From the NCBI RefSeq assembly GCF_014203215.1, contig NZ_JACHIM010000001.1:1-64000 (forward strand): DNA of 64,000 nt. The letters are read 5' to 3'. Under the pieces are notes generated by a model that did no database searches, was not told the origin of the DNA, and worked only from the letters and a program-made list of their open reading frames with translations. The stretch is from Bartonella callosciuri. GTDB taxonomy: Bacteria; Pseudomonadota; Alphaproteobacteria; Rhizobiales; Rhizobiaceae. The translations under genes were made by a program, and so were the position numbers. Positions 1-9,937 of this stretch are shown one piece after another; position 1 is the stretch's first letter; every line of letters begins with the position of its first letter.

Positions 1-81
1 ATGGAAGAGAAGCTTCGTTTTGCTATTCGTGAAGGTGGTCGTACTGTTGGTGCCGGTATCGTTTCTAAGATTATTGAGTAA
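1..81 (+). CDS. tuf: Elongation factor Tu, C-terminal end (partial)
   Basis: The last 26 codons of EF-Tu, ending in GAG TAA; the gene begins before the window. The residues FAIREGGRTVGAGIV belong to domain 3 of the GTPase that carries aminoacyl-tRNA to the ribosome. The opening ATG is an internal Met and not a start. Position directly upstream of rpsJ fits the usual fusA-tuf-rpsJ order at the head of the S10 operon, so tuf and the ribosomal genes are probably cotranscribed. Confidence 0.95.
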   Translation: MEEKLRFAIREGGRTVGAGIVSKIIE

Positions 82-94
82 ATAATGGTTGTTG

Positions 95-123
95 AACGAC
101 GTCTTTATTACAGAGGTCGTTTT
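95..123 (+). other. Hairpin in the tuf-rpsJ spacer (possible weak terminator or attenuator)
   Basis: AACGAC at 95-100 can pair with GTCGTT at 116-121, and the pairing extends to nine positions with one mismatch if the next three bases are included. A short T run follows at 120-123. It lies between the EF-Tu stop and rpsJ. It could reduce read-through from tuf into the ribosomal operon or form a leader structure. The stem is modest, so this is a weak call. Confidence 0.3.
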
Positions 124-146
124 GCGTGGCAGGGAAATAAAAGAGC

Positions 147-455
147 ATGAACAGTCAAAATATCCGAATTCGCTTGAAAGCGTTTGATCATAGAGTTCTT
201 GATTCATCAACGCGTGAAATTGTATCGACTGCTAAGCGTACTGGTGCAAATGTCCGTGGTCCTATTCCGCTTCCAACACGGATTGAGAAGTTTACGGTTA
301 ATCGTGGACCACACATTGATAAGAAGAGTCGCGAGCAGTTTGAAATGCGTACACATAAGCGTCTTCTTGATATTGTTGATCCAACACCGCAAACAGTAGA
401 TGCGCTTATGAAGCTTGATCTTTCTGCTGGTGTGGATGTAGAGATTAAGCTCTGA
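147..455 (+). CDS. rpsJ: 30S ribosomal protein S10
   Basis: A 102-residue protein of normal length for S10, a 30S head protein also known as the transcription antitermination factor NusE. The N-terminal [14 protein letters not shown] and the segment GPIPLPT are family hallmarks. It is the first ribosomal gene of the S10 operon, 65 bp after tuf and 28 bp before rplC. The start is the first ATG after a purine-rich stretch. No anomalies seen. Confidence 0.97.
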   Translation: MNSQNIRIRLKAFDHRVLDSSTREIVSTAKRTGANVRGPIPLPTRIEKFTVNRGPHIDKKSREQFEMRTHKRLLDIVDPTPQTVDALMKLDLSAGVDVEIKL

Positions 456-483
456 GGTTTGAAGGACGGAAGGAACAGATCCG

Positions 484-1224
484 ATGCGTTCAGGTGTAAT
501 AGCACAGAAGCTGGGCATGACCCGTATTTATAATGAAGCTGGTGAGCATGTACCGGTAACAGTACTTCGTTTGGAGAGCTGTCAAGTTGTGGCTCAGCGT
601 ACGGTTGAAAAGAATGGTTATACTGCTGTTCAACTAGGTGTAGGCTTTGCCAAGGTTAAGAATACCTCTCGAGCTCTTCGTGGGCATTTTGCTAAGGCTT
701 CTGTTGAGCCAAAAGCTAAAATAGCAGAATTTCGCGTGAGTCCTGATAATCTTCTTGATATTGGTACAGAGATTACAGTAGAGCACTTTGTTCCGGGACA
801 GAGAGTTGATGTGACAGGTACGAGTATCGGTAAAGGTTTTGCTGGTGTTATGAAGCGGCATAATTTTGGTGGACATCGTGCTTCTCATGGTAATTCAATA
901 ACACACCGTGCTCATGGTTCGACAGGACAGTGTCAAGATCCGGGTAAAGTTTTTAAAGGTAAAAAAATGGCTGGCCATATGGGGCAGGTCTGTGTAACAA
1001 CACAAAATATTGAGGTTGTTTCTACAGATGTTGAACGTGGTTTAATTTTAGTGCGTGGTGCTGTTTCTGGTTCTAAAGGCGCTTGGATTTTGGTGCGTGA
1101 TGCTGTAAAGAAACGTCTTCCTGATACTGCACCTAAACCTGCTGGTATTCGCCATCTTGCGAAGGATAAAACTGAAATGGTTACTCCGGTATTGGAAACC
1201 TCTGAAGTTGAGGGAGCCGAATAA
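484..1224 (+). CDS. rplC: 50S ribosomal protein L3
   Basis: A 246-residue L3, longer than the E. coli protein (209) through a C-terminal tail of about 30 residues, as is common in alphaproteobacteria. The N-terminal [13 protein letters not shown] and the loop [20 protein letters not shown] are diagnostic; in the family the loop reaches the peptidyl-transferase centre and a Gln in it is methylated by PrmB. AAGGA lies upstream of the ATG. Its stop TAA shares one base with the start of rplD, implying coupled translation. Confidence 0.97.
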   Translation: MRSGVIAQKLGMTRIYNEAGEHVPVTVLRLESCQVVAQRTVEKNGYTAVQLGVGFAKVKNTSRALRGHFAKASVEPKAKIAEFRVSPDNLLDIGTEITVEHFVPGQRVDVTGTSIGKGFAGVMKRHNFGGHRASHGNSITHRAHGSTGQCQDPGKVFKGKKMAGHMGQVCVTTQNIEVVSTDVERGLILVRGAVSGSKGAWILVRDAVKKRLPDTAPKPAGIRHLAKDKTEMVTPVLETSEVEGAE

Positions 1225-1844
1225 TGGATCTTGTAATTAAAACCCTTGATGGTAATGAAGCCGGCAAGTTAAAAGTTTCTGAGGCTATCTTTGATCTTGC
1301 TCCACGTGAAGATGTTTTGCAGCGTGTTATTCGTTGGCAGCTTGCACGTCGTCAGCAGGGGACTCATCAATCACAAGGACGGTCTGATGTGTCGCGAACA
1401 GGGGCAAAGATGTTTAAACAAAAAGGAACTGGACGTGCTCGACACTCATCTGCTCGTGCACCACAGTTCCGAGGTGGTGGTAAGGCGCATGGTCCGGTTG
1501 TCCGTAGCCATGCACATGATCTTCCTAAAAAGATTCGTGCGCTTGGGGTGCGTCTTGCTTTATCCGCAAAATTAAAGGCGAATGATTTAATTGTCGTTGA
1601 TGATTTGAGTATTAAAGATGCTAAAACAAAAATGCTTGTTTCTTGTTTTTCTAAACTTGGGTTTGATAATGCTCTTTTAATTGGTGGCAAGGAAATAGAT
1701 ATTACTTTTTTTCGTGCAGCATCTAATATCCCTAATATCGATATTTTGCCAATTCAAGGGATTAATGTTTATGATATTTTGCGTCGCAGTAAACTTGTTT
1801 TATCAAAAGCAGCTGTTGAGGCTCTTGAGGAGCGTTTTAAATGA
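1224..1844 (+). CDS. rplD: 50S ribosomal protein L4
   Basis: A 206-residue L4. The basic segment with [15 protein letters not shown] and the loop [10 protein letters not shown] is the extended arm that lines the exit tunnel, a known site of macrolide-resistance changes; the arm looks wild-type here. In gammaproteobacteria L4 also represses the S10 operon, but I see no evidence for or against this here. The start overlaps the rplC stop (TAATG) and the stop overlaps the rplW start (ATGA). Confidence 0.96.
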   Translation: MDLVIKTLDGNEAGKLKVSEAIFDLAPREDVLQRVIRWQLARRQQGTHQSQGRSDVSRTGAKMFKQKGTGRARHSSARAPQFRGGGKAHGPVVRSHAHDLPKKIRALGVRLALSAKLKANDLIVVDDLSIKDAKTKMLVSCFSKLGFDNALLIGGKEIDITFFRAASNIPNIDILPIQGINVYDILRRSKLVLSKAAVEALEERFK

Positions 1845-2134
1845 CAGATCTTCGCCATTATGATATAATTATTAGTCCAGTTATTACTGAAAAGTCGACT
1901 ATGATTTCTGAGTATAATCAAGTTGCTTTTAATGTCGCGCCGAAGGCGACAAAGCCTGAGATTAAGGCAGCTGTTGAGGCAATTTTTAGTGTAAAAGTTA
2001 AAGCAGTTAACACGATAGTCCGTAAGGGTAAAGTGAAGCGTTTCAAAGGCACTGTTGGTCGGCAGAGTGATGTAAAGAAAGCGATCGTGACCCTGGCTAG
2101 GGGTCAGTCTATCGACGTTTCGACAGGTCTTTAA
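1841..2134 (+). CDS. rplW: 50S ribosomal protein L23
   Basis: A 97-residue L23, a tunnel-exit protein that docks trigger factor, SRP and SecY. The motif [11 protein letters not shown] near the N-terminus and [18 protein letters not shown] in the second half are characteristic. The ATG overlaps the rplD stop by four bases (ATGA), and rplB follows after 21 bp. Length and composition are normal. Confidence 0.96.
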   Translation: MTDLRHYDIIISPVITEKSTMISEYNQVAFNVAPKATKPEIKAAVEAIFSVKVKAVNTIVRKGKVKRFKGTVGRQSDVKKAIVTLARGQSIDVSTGL

Positions 2135-2155
2135 AGAGGCTCGGAGATAAGAATA

Positions 2156-2989
2156 ATGGCACTTAAGAACTTTAATCCAACTACGCCCGGGCAGCGTCAG
2201 CTTGTTATTGTAGATCGTTCCTGCCTTTATAAGGGTAAGTCTGTAAAAACGCTGACTGAAGGTTTGTCGTCAAAAGGCGGGCGTAATAATCATGGTCGTG
2301 TTACTGCCCGTTTTCAAGGTGGTGGTCATAAGCGCAGCTATAGGCTTGTTGATTTTAAGCGTTTTAAACGTGATATTGCTGCGAAAGTTGAGCGTTTGGA
2401 ATACGATCCAAATCGTACTGCTTTTATTGCGTTAATACGCTACGAAGATGGCCAATTAAGTTATATTCTTGCACCACAACGTCTTGGTATAGGTGATTCT
2501 ATTATTGCTGGTTTGAGTGTTGATGTTAAGCCAGGGAATGCTATGCCGCTTGGTAATATGCCTGTGGGTACAATTATTCATAATGTTGAGATGAAGCCTG
2601 GAAAAGGTGGTCAGATTGCACGTTCAGCTGGTGCTTATGCGCAGTTGGTTGGACGAGATCAAGGGATGGTTATTCTTCGTCTTAATTCTGGGGAGCAGCG
2701 TTTGGTGTCTAGTCGCTGTTTTGCAACCGTTGGTGCGGTTTCAAATCCTGATCACGGAAACATTAATGATGGGAAGGCAGGAAGATCACGTTGGCGTGGT
2801 AGACGTCCACATGTCCGTGGTGTTGCTATGAATCCAGTTGATCATCCACATGGTGGTGGTGAGGGTCGTACATCGGGGGGGCGTCATCCGGTGTCTCCTT
2901 GGGGTAAACCTACGAAGGGTAAGCGTACGCGCTCCAATAAAGTCACTGATAAATTTATTATGCGTACGCGTCATCAGCGCAAGAAATGA
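2156..2989 (+). CDS. rplB: 50S ribosomal protein L2
   Basis: A 277-residue L2, an RNA-binding protein at the subunit interface needed for peptidyl transfer. The segment [18 protein letters not shown] in the N-terminal half and the C-terminal [13 protein letters not shown] carrying the conserved His are both present. It sits in the standard L23-L2-S19 order and is preceded by a GGAG-like ribosome-binding site. Confidence 0.97.
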   Translation: MALKNFNPTTPGQRQLVIVDRSCLYKGKSVKTLTEGLSSKGGRNNHGRVTARFQGGGHKRSYRLVDFKRFKRDIAAKVERLEYDPNRTAFIALIRYEDGQLSYILAPQRLGIGDSIIAGLSVDVKPGNAMPLGNMPVGTIIHNVEMKPGKGGQIARSAGAYAQLVGRDQGMVILRLNSGEQRLVSSRCFATVGAVSNPDHGNINDGKAGRSRWRGRRPHVRGVAMNPVDHPHGGGEGRTSGGRHPVSPWGKPTKGKRTRSNKVTDKFIMRTRHQRKK

Positions 2990-3004
2990 GAAAGGTAGTC
3001 TGAA

Positions 3005-3283
3005 GTGGTTCGTTCAGTTTGGAAAGGTCCGTTTGTTGACGGCTATCTTCTTGGAAAAGCAGAAAAGGTCCGTGCGAGTGGGCGTAATGAAGTTATTAAA
3101 ATATGGAGTCGTCGCTCTACTATTTTACCACAGTTTGTTGGTTTGACTTTTGGTGTTTACAACGGCAATAAGCATATTCCTGTTTCTGTTTCTGAAGAGA
3201 TGGTTGGGCATAAGTTTGGTGAGTTCGCTCCTACCCGAACTTATTATGGGCATGGTGCAGATAAAAAAGCGAAGAGGAAGTAG
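3005..3283 (+). CDS. rpsS: 30S ribosomal protein S19
   Basis: A 92-residue S19, part of the 30S head that contacts the A-site tRNA and forms bridges to the large subunit. It begins with GTG (read [13 protein letters not shown]), placed behind AAAGG; no ATG gives the conserved N-terminus. The internal [22 protein letters not shown] is diagnostic. Only two bases separate its stop from rplV. Confidence 0.95.
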
Positions 3284-3285
3284 GA

Positions 3286-3675
3286 ATGGGAAAAGATAAG
3301 GTTCCCCGCCAGCTTAAAGATAATGAGGCGAGGGCTGTTGCCCAGATGATTCGTGTTAGTCCGCAAAAACTTAATTTGGTTGCTGCGATGATTCGTGGTA
3401 AGAGAGTTAATGTGGCACTAGCTGATTTGACATTTTCACGTAAACGTATTGCTGTGACTGTCAAAAAAGCACTTGAATCAGCGATTGCAAATGCAGAGAA
3501 TAACCACGATCTTGATATTGATTCGCTGGTTGTTGCAGAAGCTTACGTTGGTAAGTCGGTAGTGATGAAGCGTTTTCATGTTCGCGGTCGTGGACGTGCT
3601 AGTCGGATTGAACGTCCGTTTTCGCATCTTACTATTATTGTTCGTGAAGTTACCGAAAAAGTGGAGGCCGCATAA
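3286..3675 (+). CDS. rplV: 50S ribosomal protein L22
   Basis: A 129-residue L22. The core begins at about residue 15 with [20 protein letters not shown], and the tunnel-lining beta-hairpin is [20 protein letters not shown] near the C-terminus. Large deletions in that hairpin confer macrolide resistance in other bacteria, and none is seen. The stop TAA shares its last base with the rpsC ATG, so the two are translationally coupled. Confidence 0.96.
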   Translation: MGKDKVPRQLKDNEARAVAQMIRVSPQKLNLVAAMIRGKRVNVALADLTFSRKRIAVTVKKALESAIANAENNHDLDIDSLVVAEAYVGKSVVMKRFHVRGRGRASRIERPFSHLTIIVREVTEKVEAA

Positions 3676-4385
3676 TGGGTCAGAAGATCAATCCAATAGG
3701 ACTTCGTCTTGGAGTTAATCGGACTTGGGATTCCCGTTGGTATGCTGACAGTGGTGAATATGGACGTCTTCTTCATGAGGATTTAAGAATTCGTTTGTAC
3801 GTGCTTGAAGAGTTGAAACAAGCCGCTATTTCTAAGGTTGTCATTGAGCGTCCTCATAAAAAGTGCCGTGTAACGATTTATTCAGCGCGTCCTGGTTTGA
3901 TTATTGGCAAAAAGGGTGCTGATATAGAAAAGCTTCGTCGTAAGCTTTCAGAAATGACTAATGCTGAAACTTCGTTGAATATTGTAGAGATACGTAAACC
4001 GGAAATTGATGCGACGATTATAGCGCAATCAATTGCTCAGCAGTTAGAACGTCGTGTTGCTTTTCGGCGTGCAATGAAACGGGCAGTTCAATCAGCTATG
4101 CGTCTTGGAGCAGAAGGTATTCGTATTAATTGTTCTGGTCGTCTTGGTGGTGCTGAAATTGCTCGTATGGAGTGGTATCGTGAAGGTCGTGTTCCACTTC
4201 ATACCTTGCGTTCTGATGTTGATTACGGTACAGCAGAAGCTAAAACTGCTTATGGTATTTGCGGTGTTAAAGTTTGGGTCTTTAAGGGAGAGATTCTCGA
4301 GCATGACCCTATGGCTTCAGAACGTCGTGCTACGGAAGCTGATAATTCTGGTTCCTCGTCAAATCGTCGCCGCGAAAATGCTTAG
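3675..4385 (+). CDS. rpsC: 30S ribosomal protein S3
   Basis: A 236-residue S3 at the mRNA entry site. The type II KH domain shows the GxxG loop ([14 protein letters not shown]), and the C-terminal half carries [25 protein letters not shown]. The last about 20 residues ([20 protein letters not shown]) form a low-complexity basic tail. It overlaps rplV by one base. The 36-bp gap to rplP is longer than the neighbouring junctions. Confidence 0.96.
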   Translation: MGQKINPIGLRLGVNRTWDSRWYADSGEYGRLLHEDLRIRLYVLEELKQAAISKVVIERPHKKCRVTIYSARPGLIIGKKGADIEKLRRKLSEMTNAETSLNIVEIRKPEIDATIIAQSIAQQLERRVAFRRAMKRAVQSAMRLGAEGIRINCSGRLGGAEIARMEWYREGRVPLHTLRSDVDYGTAEAKTAYGICGVKVWVFKGEILEHDPMASERRATEADNSGSSSNRRRENA

Positions 4386-4421
4386 TTTTTGTGATTAAAC
4401 TAAAGTTTGGAGTAGAGAGCA

Positions 4422-4835
4422 ATGTTGCAGCCAAAGCGCACAAAATTCCGTAAACAGTTTAAGGGCCGTATTCACGGTGCTTCGAAGGGTGGTACGGGTT
4501 TAAATTTCGGTGCTTACGGTTTGAAGGCTGTTGAGCCGGAGCGGATTACTGCTCGTCAAATTGAAGCAGCACGTCGTGCGATTACACGTTATATGAGGCG
4601 TTCTGGTCGTGTATGGATTCGTATTTTTCCGGATCTTCCGGTTACATCTAAGCCGACTGAAGTTCGTATGGGTAAAGGCAAGGGAAGTGTTGATTATTGG
4701 GCAGCTCGTGTTGCGCCTGGGCGTATCATGTTTGAGCTTGATGGGGTTTCTGAGGATGTGGCGCGTGAAGCGCTGAGGTTGGGCGCTGCAAAGTTGCCTA
4801 TTAAAACACGTTTCATCCAACGTATTGCTGAATAA
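4422..4835 (+). CDS. rplP: 50S ribosomal protein L16
   Basis: A 137-residue L16, which helps position the A-site tRNA. The N-terminal [16 protein letters not shown] and central [25 protein letters not shown] are unmistakable; the VRMGKGKG loop reaches the peptidyl-transferase centre. Normal length. Preceded by GGAG and followed after 12 bp by rpmC. Confidence 0.97.
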   Translation: MLQPKRTKFRKQFKGRIHGASKGGTGLNFGAYGLKAVEPERITARQIEAARRAITRYMRRSGRVWIRIFPDLPVTSKPTEVRMGKGKGSVDYWAARVAPGRIMFELDGVSEDVAREALRLGAAKLPIKTRFIQRIAE

Positions 4836-4847
4836 AGAGGTTAAGCG

Positions 4848-5048
4848 ATGAGAGCCATGGAGTTACGGGCGCAAACGCTCGACCAAATAAAAGATGAATT
4901 GGCTAAGTTAAAGAAAGAGCAGTTTAATTTGCGCTTTCAGAAAGCAACTGGCCAATTGGAAAAGACTGCACGTGTTAGGCAAGTTCGTCGTGATATTGCG
5001 CGTGTTAAAACTTTTCTTCGTCAGAAGATAAACGAAAGTAAGGTTTAA
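4848..5048 (+). CDS. rpmC: 50S ribosomal protein L29
   Basis: A 66-residue, largely helical L29 at the tunnel exit next to L23. The motif [35 protein letters not shown] is typical. A GAGG-type site precedes the ATG at a good distance. rpsQ follows after 11 bp. Confidence 0.96.
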   Translation: MRAMELRAQTLDQIKDELAKLKKEQFNLRFQKATGQLEKTARVRQVRRDIARVKTFLRQKINESKV

Positions 5049-5059
5049 GGAAATAAGAG

Positions 5060-5299
5060 ATGCCTAAACGCATTTTGCAGGGAGTCGTCGTTAGTGACAA
5101 GAGCGATAAGACTGTTGTTGTTAAAGTAGAGCGTCGTTATTCTCATCCGCTTCTTAAAAAAACTGTTCGACAGTCTAAAAAGTATAAGGCACATGACGAG
5201 AACAATCAGTTCAAGATTGGGGATCAAATTTCTATTCAGGAATCTAAACCAATTTCGAAAGATAAACGTTGGATTGTTGTTAAAAGCAGTGTAGCGTAG
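5060..5299 (+). CDS. rpsQ: 30S ribosomal protein S17
   Basis: A 79-residue S17, an OB-fold primary 16S rRNA-binding protein. It starts [26 protein letters not shown], with the conserved HPLLKK and KYKAHDE segments. It is the last gene of the S10 block; a 147-bp spacer separates it from rplN. Confidence 0.96.
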   Translation: MPKRILQGVVVSDKSDKTVVVKVERRYSHPLLKKTVRQSKKYKAHDENNQFKIGDQISIQESKPISKDKRWIVVKSSVA

Positions 5300-5446
5300 T
5301 TAATTAGGTTTATTGTTTTAAAATTTTACAGCGGTTCTATTTTCGTTTGTAGATTTGAGGGCAGTAGCTTTATCGTTGTTTGGCAGGCAAGTTCTGGGGT
5401 GTTAAAAGCACCACCGGATATAAATATTAAGAGAAGGTGGCCAGTC

Positions 5447-5815
5447 ATGATTCAGATGCAAACAAACCTCGATGTTGCTGATAATTCCGGTGCTCGTCGT
5501 GTCATGTGCATCAAGGTGTTGGGCGGTTCAAAGCGAAAATATGCTTCGGTCGGCGACATTATTGTTGTTTCGGTCAAGGATGCTATTCCTCGTGGCCGTG
5601 TTAAAAAGGGTGATGTGATGAAAGCTGTGGTGGTTCGTACTGCTAAGGATATTCGTCGCACAGATGGTAGTGTCATTCGTTTTGATAGTAATGCTGCTGT
5701 TTTAGTGGATAACAAAAAAGAGCCGATCGGTACACGTATCTTTGGACCAGTTCCTCGCGAACTTCGTGGTAGGAATCATATGAAGATCATTTCGCTCGCT
5801 CCTGAAGTGTTATAA
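5447..5815 (+). CDS. rplN: 50S ribosomal protein L14
   Basis: A 122-residue L14, an interface protein whose family start [17 protein letters not shown] fixes the start at this ATG. The reading frame is open further upstream, but that extension has no family counterpart and lies in the spacer; AAGGTGG lies just before the ATG. L14 opens the spc block. The 147-bp spacer behind rpsQ may hold a promoter or processing site, though no convincing -35/-10 pair stands out. Confidence 0.95.
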   Translation: MIQMQTNLDVADNSGARRVMCIKVLGGSKRKYASVGDIIVVSVKDAIPRGRVKKGDVMKAVVVRTAKDIRRTDGSVIRFDSNAAVLVDNKKEPIGTRIFGPVPRELRGRNHMKIISLAPEVL

Positions 5816-5827
5816 GGAGTGCGTATT

Positions 5828-6142
5828 ATGCAGAAGATTCGAAAAGGTGATAAAGTTGTTGTTTTATCCGGTAAGGATAAAGGATCTAGTGGTGAAGTAA
5901 TTAAGGTAAATCCGAAAGAGAATAAGGCTTTTGTTCGTGGGATTAATATGATTAAACGTCATCAGCGTCAGACACAAAAGCAAGAGGCTGGAATTGTTTC
6001 TAAAGAAGCTCCGATTCATTTATCTAATTTGGCGATTGCTGATCCTAAAGATGGTAAGCCTACGCGTGTAGGTTTTCGTATGAATGCAGATGGTAATAAG
6101 GTTCGTTTTGCCAAGCGTTCGGGAGAGTTGATTAATGGCTGA
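5828..6142 (+). CDS. rplX: 50S ribosomal protein L24
   Basis: A 104-residue L24, an assembly-initiator protein with a KOW motif ([17 protein letters not shown]) near residues 10-27. I take the ATG at 5828, eight bases behind AAGGAG, and not the in-frame GTG nine bases earlier, which would overlap that ribosome-binding site. Its last eight bases overlap the start of rplE. Confidence 0.94.
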   Translation: MQKIRKGDKVVVLSGKDKGSSGEVIKVNPKENKAFVRGINMIKRHQRQTQKQEAGIVSKEAPIHLSNLAIADPKDGKPTRVGFRMNADGNKVRFAKRSGELING

Positions 6143-6692
6143 GGAAAAACAAACGCCGCGCATGAAGACGCATTATTTTGAAGTAGTTCGTAAGATTCTT
6201 CAAGAGAAGTTTAATTATAAGAATGTAATGCAAATTCCACGGGTTGATAAAATTGTACTTAATATGGGGATTGGTGAAGCAACTGCTGATTCTAAAAAGC
6301 CGTCTATTGCTGTTGAGGATTTGGGGTTAATAGCAGGTCAGAAGGCTGTTATTACGCGTGCCCGTAATTCTATTGCAACCTTTAAAGTCCGTGAGGGAAT
6401 GCCACTTGGAGCTAAGGTTACGTTGCGTAAAGATCGTATGTTTGAGTTTTTGGATCGTCTTGTTACGATTGCACTTCCGCGGGTTCGTGACTTTCGTGGT
6501 CTGAACCCAAAAAGCTTTGATGGCCGTGGTAATTTTGCTATGGGTATTAAAGAGCACATTGTTTTTCCAGAAATCAACTATGATAAAGTTGATCAAATTT
6601 GGGGAATGGATATTATCGTTTGTACGACAGCAAAAACGGATGATGAGGCACGTGAATTGTTACGTGCTTTTAATTTTCCTTTTCGTTCGTAA
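6135..6692 (+). CDS. rplE: 50S ribosomal protein L5
   Basis: A 185-residue L5, which binds 5S rRNA and the P-site tRNA. Hallmarks are [18 protein letters not shown], the [25 protein letters not shown] core and the C-terminal [17 protein letters not shown]. The ATG lies within the end of rplX, a typical coupled junction in the spc operon. Confidence 0.97.
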   Translation: MAEEKQTPRMKTHYFEVVRKILQEKFNYKNVMQIPRVDKIVLNMGIGEATADSKKPSIAVEDLGLIAGQKAVITRARNSIATFKVREGMPLGAKVTLRKDRMFEFLDRLVTIALPRVRDFRGLNPKSFDGRGNFAMGIKEHIVFPEINYDKVDQIWGMDIIVCTTAKTDDEARELLRAFNFPFRS

Positions 6693-6716
6693 CGGCAGAC
6701 AGAGCGAGGTAAGATT

Positions 6717-7022
6717 ATGGCCAAAGTAAGTGCTGTTGAAAAAAATAAGCGTCGTGAGGTGATGGTAAAACGTTATGCTGCGCGTCGTGCACGTTTAAAA
6801 GCAATAGTTATGGATCAAAAGGTTTCGCTTGAAGAGCGTTTTAAAGCTTCTGTTCAATTGGCGGAATTGCCGCGTAACTCTGCAAGAGTTCGTGTTCGTA
6901 ATCGCTGTGAGGTTTCAGGGCGTCCACGGGCTTATTATCGTAAGTTAAAAATGTCGCGGATTGCTTTGCGTGAGCTTGGTTCTATAGGCCATATTCCTGG
7001 TATTATTAAATCTAGTTGGTGA
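6717..7022 (+). CDS. rpsN: 30S ribosomal protein S14 (zinc-independent type)
   Basis: A 101-residue S14 of the long C-minus class: only one Cys is present, so there is no CxxC-x-CxxC zinc site. The C-terminal core [20 protein letters not shown] and the ending [10 protein letters not shown] are diagnostic. It lies between rplE and rpsH as expected. RBS GAGG sits upstream of the ATG. Confidence 0.96.
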   Translation: MAKVSAVEKNKRREVMVKRYAARRARLKAIVMDQKVSLEERFKASVQLAELPRNSARVRVRNRCEVSGRPRAYYRKLKMSRIALRELGSIGHIPGIIKSSW

Positions 7023-7036
7023 GAGGAGATTACTCA

Positions 7037-7435
7037 ATGTCTATGTCAGATCCTCTTGGTGATATGTTAACCCGTATTCGTAATGCACTTGGTCGTAAAA
7101 AAGGTAAAGTCGCTACACCTGCATCTAAACTTCGTGCGCGTGTTCTTGATGTTCTTCAATCTGAAGGCTATATTCGTGGATATAATCAAGTCGATTTAGG
7201 TGATGGAAAATCTAAAATTGAAATTGAATTGAAATATTTTGAAGGGTTATCTGCTATTCGTGAAATTTCACGTGTTTCAAAGCCTGGTCGTCGTGTCTAT
7301 GTTTCTGCTAAGTCCCTTCCTCAAGTGGCAAATGGTCTTGGTATTTCGATTTTGTCAACTTCTAAGGGAGTTATGGCGGATTATGAGGCGCGTGAACAAA
7401 ATGTTGGTGGAGAGCTTCTTTGTCGTGTTTTCTAA
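7037..7435 (+). CDS. rpsH: 30S ribosomal protein S8
   Basis: A 132-residue S8, a primary 16S rRNA binder and, in enterobacteria, the repressor of the spc operon. The start is the ATG at 7037, eight bases behind GAGAGGAG; in-frame TTG and GTG codons upstream fall inside the end of rpsN and would place the ribosome-binding site within the coding region. [14 protein letters not shown] and the C-terminal [12 protein letters not shown] are diagnostic. Confidence 0.95.
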   Translation: MSMSDPLGDMLTRIRNALGRKKGKVATPASKLRARVLDVLQSEGYIRGYNQVDLGDGKSKIEIELKYFEGLSAIREISRVSKPGRRVYVSAKSLPQVANGLGISILSTSKGVMADYEAREQNVGGELLCRVF

Positions 7436-7473
7436 TTTATATCAAGAAAACAGAAGAAAAATAGGTTAGAACA

Positions 7474-8007
7474 ATGTCTCGTATTGGAAAAAAGCCCATT
7501 TCAGTTCCTGTTGGGGTTACTGCGACTGTTGAAGGTCAGGTGGTTAAGGCGAAAGGTCCCAGAGGTGAACTGAGTTACGTTGTAAATGACGAAGTCTTGG
7601 TCAGGTTTGAAGGAAATGTTATATTAGTTTCGCCGCGAGATCAGTCAAAAGATGCGCGCTCTAAATGGGGTATGTCACGCTCAATGATTGAAAATATTTT
7701 TTGTGGTGTAAAGGATGGTTTTGAAAAGAAGCTGGAGATCAACGGAGTTGGTTATCGTGCTGCTTTGCAGGGAAGGGATGTTCAGCTGTCGTTAGGGTTT
7801 TCGCATGATGTGATTTATAAAGTGCCATCGGGAGTTACTGTAACAGTTCCTAAACCTACAGAAATTGTTGTTTCTGGAATTGATAAGCAGCAAGTTGGGC
7901 AGGTTGCAGCAGAAATTCGCGAATACCGTAGTCCAGAGCCTTACAAAGGTAAAGGCGTTAAGCATGCAGATGAACCTATCTTCCGTAAAGAAGGTAAAAA
8001 GAAGTAA
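7474..8007 (+). CDS. rplF: 50S ribosomal protein L6
   Basis: A 177-residue L6, made of two similar alpha/beta domains beside the sarcin-ricin loop. The start [15 protein letters not shown] and the C-terminal [24 protein letters not shown] are conserved family ends. Length is normal. The rpsH-rplF spacer (38 bp) is AT-rich without an obvious hairpin. Confidence 0.97.
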   Translation: MSRIGKKPISVPVGVTATVEGQVVKAKGPRGELSYVVNDEVLVRFEGNVILVSPRDQSKDARSKWGMSRSMIENIFCGVKDGFEKKLEINGVGYRAALQGRDVQLSLGFSHDVIYKVPSGVTVTVPKPTEIVVSGIDKQQVGQVAAEIREYRSPEPYKGKGVKHADEPIFRKEGKKK

Positions 8008-8019
8008 GGATTTTGTATT

Positions 8020-8382
8020 ATGCTTTCATCTAAGGACATTATCCAACATCGTGCGCGGCGTGTTCGTCGTAGACTTAAAATGGTTTCTAGTGGTCGTCCG
8101 CGGCTTAGTGTATATCGTTCAAATCAGAACATTTATGCTCAAATTATTGATGATTCGCATGGCTATACGCTTGTTTCGGCATCTACCCTTGAAGGTGATT
8201 TAAAAAAATCGTTAAAAAGTAGTGCTGGTAAAGAGGCAGCTTCTGCTGTTGGTAAATTAATTGCTGAACGTGCGAAAGAAGCCGGTGTTCATGAGGTGGT
8301 TTTTGACCGTGGAGCATATGTTTACCATGGTAGAGTAAAGGCTTTGGCTGAGGCTGCTCGTGAAGGTGGCTTAAACTTCTAA
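8020..8382 (+). CDS. rplR: 50S ribosomal protein L18
   Basis: A 120-residue L18, the 5S rRNA-binding protein of the central protuberance. Diagnostic segments are [20 protein letters not shown] and the C-terminal [26 protein letters not shown]. It starts 12 bp after rplF. A larger spacer of 114 bp follows before rpsE and contains a short open frame with its own ribosome-binding site. Confidence 0.97.
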   Translation: MLSSKDIIQHRARRVRRRLKMVSSGRPRLSVYRSNQNIYAQIIDDSHGYTLVSASTLEGDLKKSLKSSAGKEAASAVGKLIAERAKEAGVHEVVFDRGAYVYHGRVKALAEAAREGGLNF

Positions 8383-8420
8383 AATATTTTATTCAGAATT
8401 TTGAATAAGGAGATTTTAGA

Positions 8421-8465
8421 ATGTTTCGTGTAAGTTCCTCTCGTTTTGTGATGGAACTTTGTTAG
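8421..8465 (+). CDS. Possible 14-codon leader peptide between L18 and S5
   Basis: A minute open frame, MFRVSSSRFVMELC, preceded by AAGGAG (8407-8412) eight bases before its ATG, which is as good a site as those of the ribosomal genes. It ends 31 bp before rpsE, which has its own ribosome-binding site. It may be a leader peptide tuning rpsE translation, or chance. No relative is known to me, so the call rests only on the ribosome-binding site and position. Confidence 0.25.
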   Translation: MFRVSSSRFVMELC

Positions 8466-8496
8466 CGTTATTCCGGAAAAGAAAAAGGAATGAGGA

Positions 8497-9045
8497 ATGG
8501 CACAAAAAGAACGTGGTGAGCGAGATGAACGTGAGAGTGAATTTGTCGATAGGCTTGTTCATATCAATCGTGTTGCTAAAGTTGTGAAGGGTGGTCGTCG
8601 TTTTGGCTTTGCTGCTCTTGTTGTTGTTGGAGATCAAAAAGGACGTGTAGGTTTTGGTCATGGTAAGGCACGTGAGGTTCCAGAGGCAGTTCGTAAAGCT
8701 ACAGAAGCTGCAAAGCGTGGAATGATTTATGTTCCGCTTCGGTCTGGGCGTACATTGCATCATGATCTTGAGGGTTTTCACGGAGCCGGTCGTGTTTTGT
8801 TGCGTTCAGCTTCTGCTGGTACTGGTATTATTGCTGGTGGGGCGATGCGTGCTATTTTTGAAACTCTTGGTGTACAGGATGTCGTTGCAAAATCAATGGG
8901 TTCATCCAATCCTTATAACGTTGTACGTGCAACATTTGATGCGTTAAAAAATCAAATGCACCCTAGAGATGTGGCAGCTCAACGTGGTATAAAATATTCG
9001 ACTTTGCAGGCACGTCGTCGACATTTAATTGATGCAGAAGGTTAG
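8497..9045 (+). CDS. rpsE: 30S ribosomal protein S5
   Basis: A 182-residue S5, involved in decoding accuracy and mRNA helicase action. The dsRNA-binding-like N-terminal domain contains [20 protein letters not shown], and the C-terminal domain contains [19 protein letters not shown] and [15 protein letters not shown]. The N-terminal loop ([10 protein letters not shown]) altered in spectinomycin-resistant strains looks wild-type. AGGAAT precedes the ATG. Confidence 0.97.
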   Translation: MAQKERGERDERESEFVDRLVHINRVAKVVKGGRRFGFAALVVVGDQKGRVGFGHGKAREVPEAVRKATEAAKRGMIYVPLRSGRTLHHDLEGFHGAGRVLLRSASAGTGIIAGGAMRAIFETLGVQDVVAKSMGSSNPYNVVRATFDALKNQMHPRDVAAQRGIKYSTLQARRRHLIDAEG

Positions 9046-9076
9046 TTTCTGAGATTATCAGAGAAGGAATTAGGGA

Positions 9077-9283
9077 ATGGTTCAGAAAAAATCTCAGAGT
9101 GGCAGAACTATAACAGTAGAGCAGATTGGAAGTCCAATTCGGAATTCGCGAATACAGCGGGCGACTTTGAAAGGGCTCGGATTGAATAAAATGCGGAGAC
9201 AGTGTGTTTTAGAGGATACATCGTGTGTGCGGGGTATGGTTGCCAAGGTTCAGCATCTTGTTCGCGTTATAGATGAAGATTAA
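9077..9283 (+). CDS. rpmD: 50S ribosomal protein L30
   Basis: A 68-residue L30. The core [28 protein letters not shown] is family-typical, followed by a C-terminal [15 protein letters not shown]. The N-terminal eight residues form a short basic extension. It sits between rpsE and rplO with gaps of 31 and 20 bp. Confidence 0.95.
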   Translation: MVQKKSQSGRTITVEQIGSPIRNSRIQRATLKGLGLNKMRRQCVLEDTSCVRGMVAKVQHLVRVIDED

Positions 9284-9303
9284 AGGTTGCGGGAGTATAA
9301 AAT

Positions 9304-9771
9304 ATGAAACTCAATGAACTACGTAATCGCGAAGGTGCAACAAAAAATCGTAAACGTGTTGGGCGTGGTATTGGTTCAGGTATAGGGAAAACGGGTGGTC
9401 GTGGTGTAAAAGGGCAAAAATCACGTTCTGGTGTTTCGCTTAATGGTTTTGAAGGTGGGCAAATGCCTATCTATCGTCGTTTGCCAAAGCGTGGATTTAA
9501 GAATTTTTTTTCTAAAACCTATAACGAAGTTTCGTTAGGGCGTATTCAGTTAGCAATTGATGTTGGTAAGTTGAATATTGAAAAGCCTGTTGATATTATT
9601 GCATTGAAAGAGGCGGGTATCATTCGTCGTGTGAAGGATGGAGTGCGTCTTCTCTCTGATGGCGAGTTAAAAACAAAGATTATCTTTCATGTTTCTGGTG
9701 CTTCTGAGGCTGCTCGTATGAAGATTGAAAAAGTGGGTGGTCAAATTGTTTTTCCTGAGGCTATTCGGTGA
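9304..9771 (+). CDS. rplO: 50S ribosomal protein L15
   Basis: A 155-residue L15. The long Gly/Arg-rich N-terminal tail ([18 protein letters not shown] and [27 protein letters not shown]) penetrates the 23S rRNA core; a globular C-terminal domain follows. A 166-bp spacer separates it from secY, long enough for a separate promoter, although I cannot pick one with confidence. Confidence 0.97.
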   Translation: MKLNELRNREGATKNRKRVGRGIGSGIGKTGGRGVKGQKSRSGVSLNGFEGGQMPIYRRLPKRGFKNFFSKTYNEVSLGRIQLAIDVGKLNIEKPVDIIALKEAGIIRRVKDGVRLLSDGELKTKIIFHVSGASEAARMKIEKVGGQIVFPEAIR

Positions 9772-9937
9772 TTTATTTTGATCTGGATGGTATTCTAGAG
9801 AGGTGTGTATATTTCCTTTGAGGATATCTTTGGTGGAGAGTTATTTAAGTTTTTCATTTATTTCTGTATGACAGTATGGTTTTTTAAAGTTATACTCCTA
9901 TGATTTAAAGAACTGGAGTGGGGACTGGAGACGTTTT

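Noticed and set aside
188-518. Minus-strand open frames of about 100 codons over rpsJ
   Set aside because: They are antisense readings of a conserved ribosomal gene, with no ribosome-binding site and no family resemblance.
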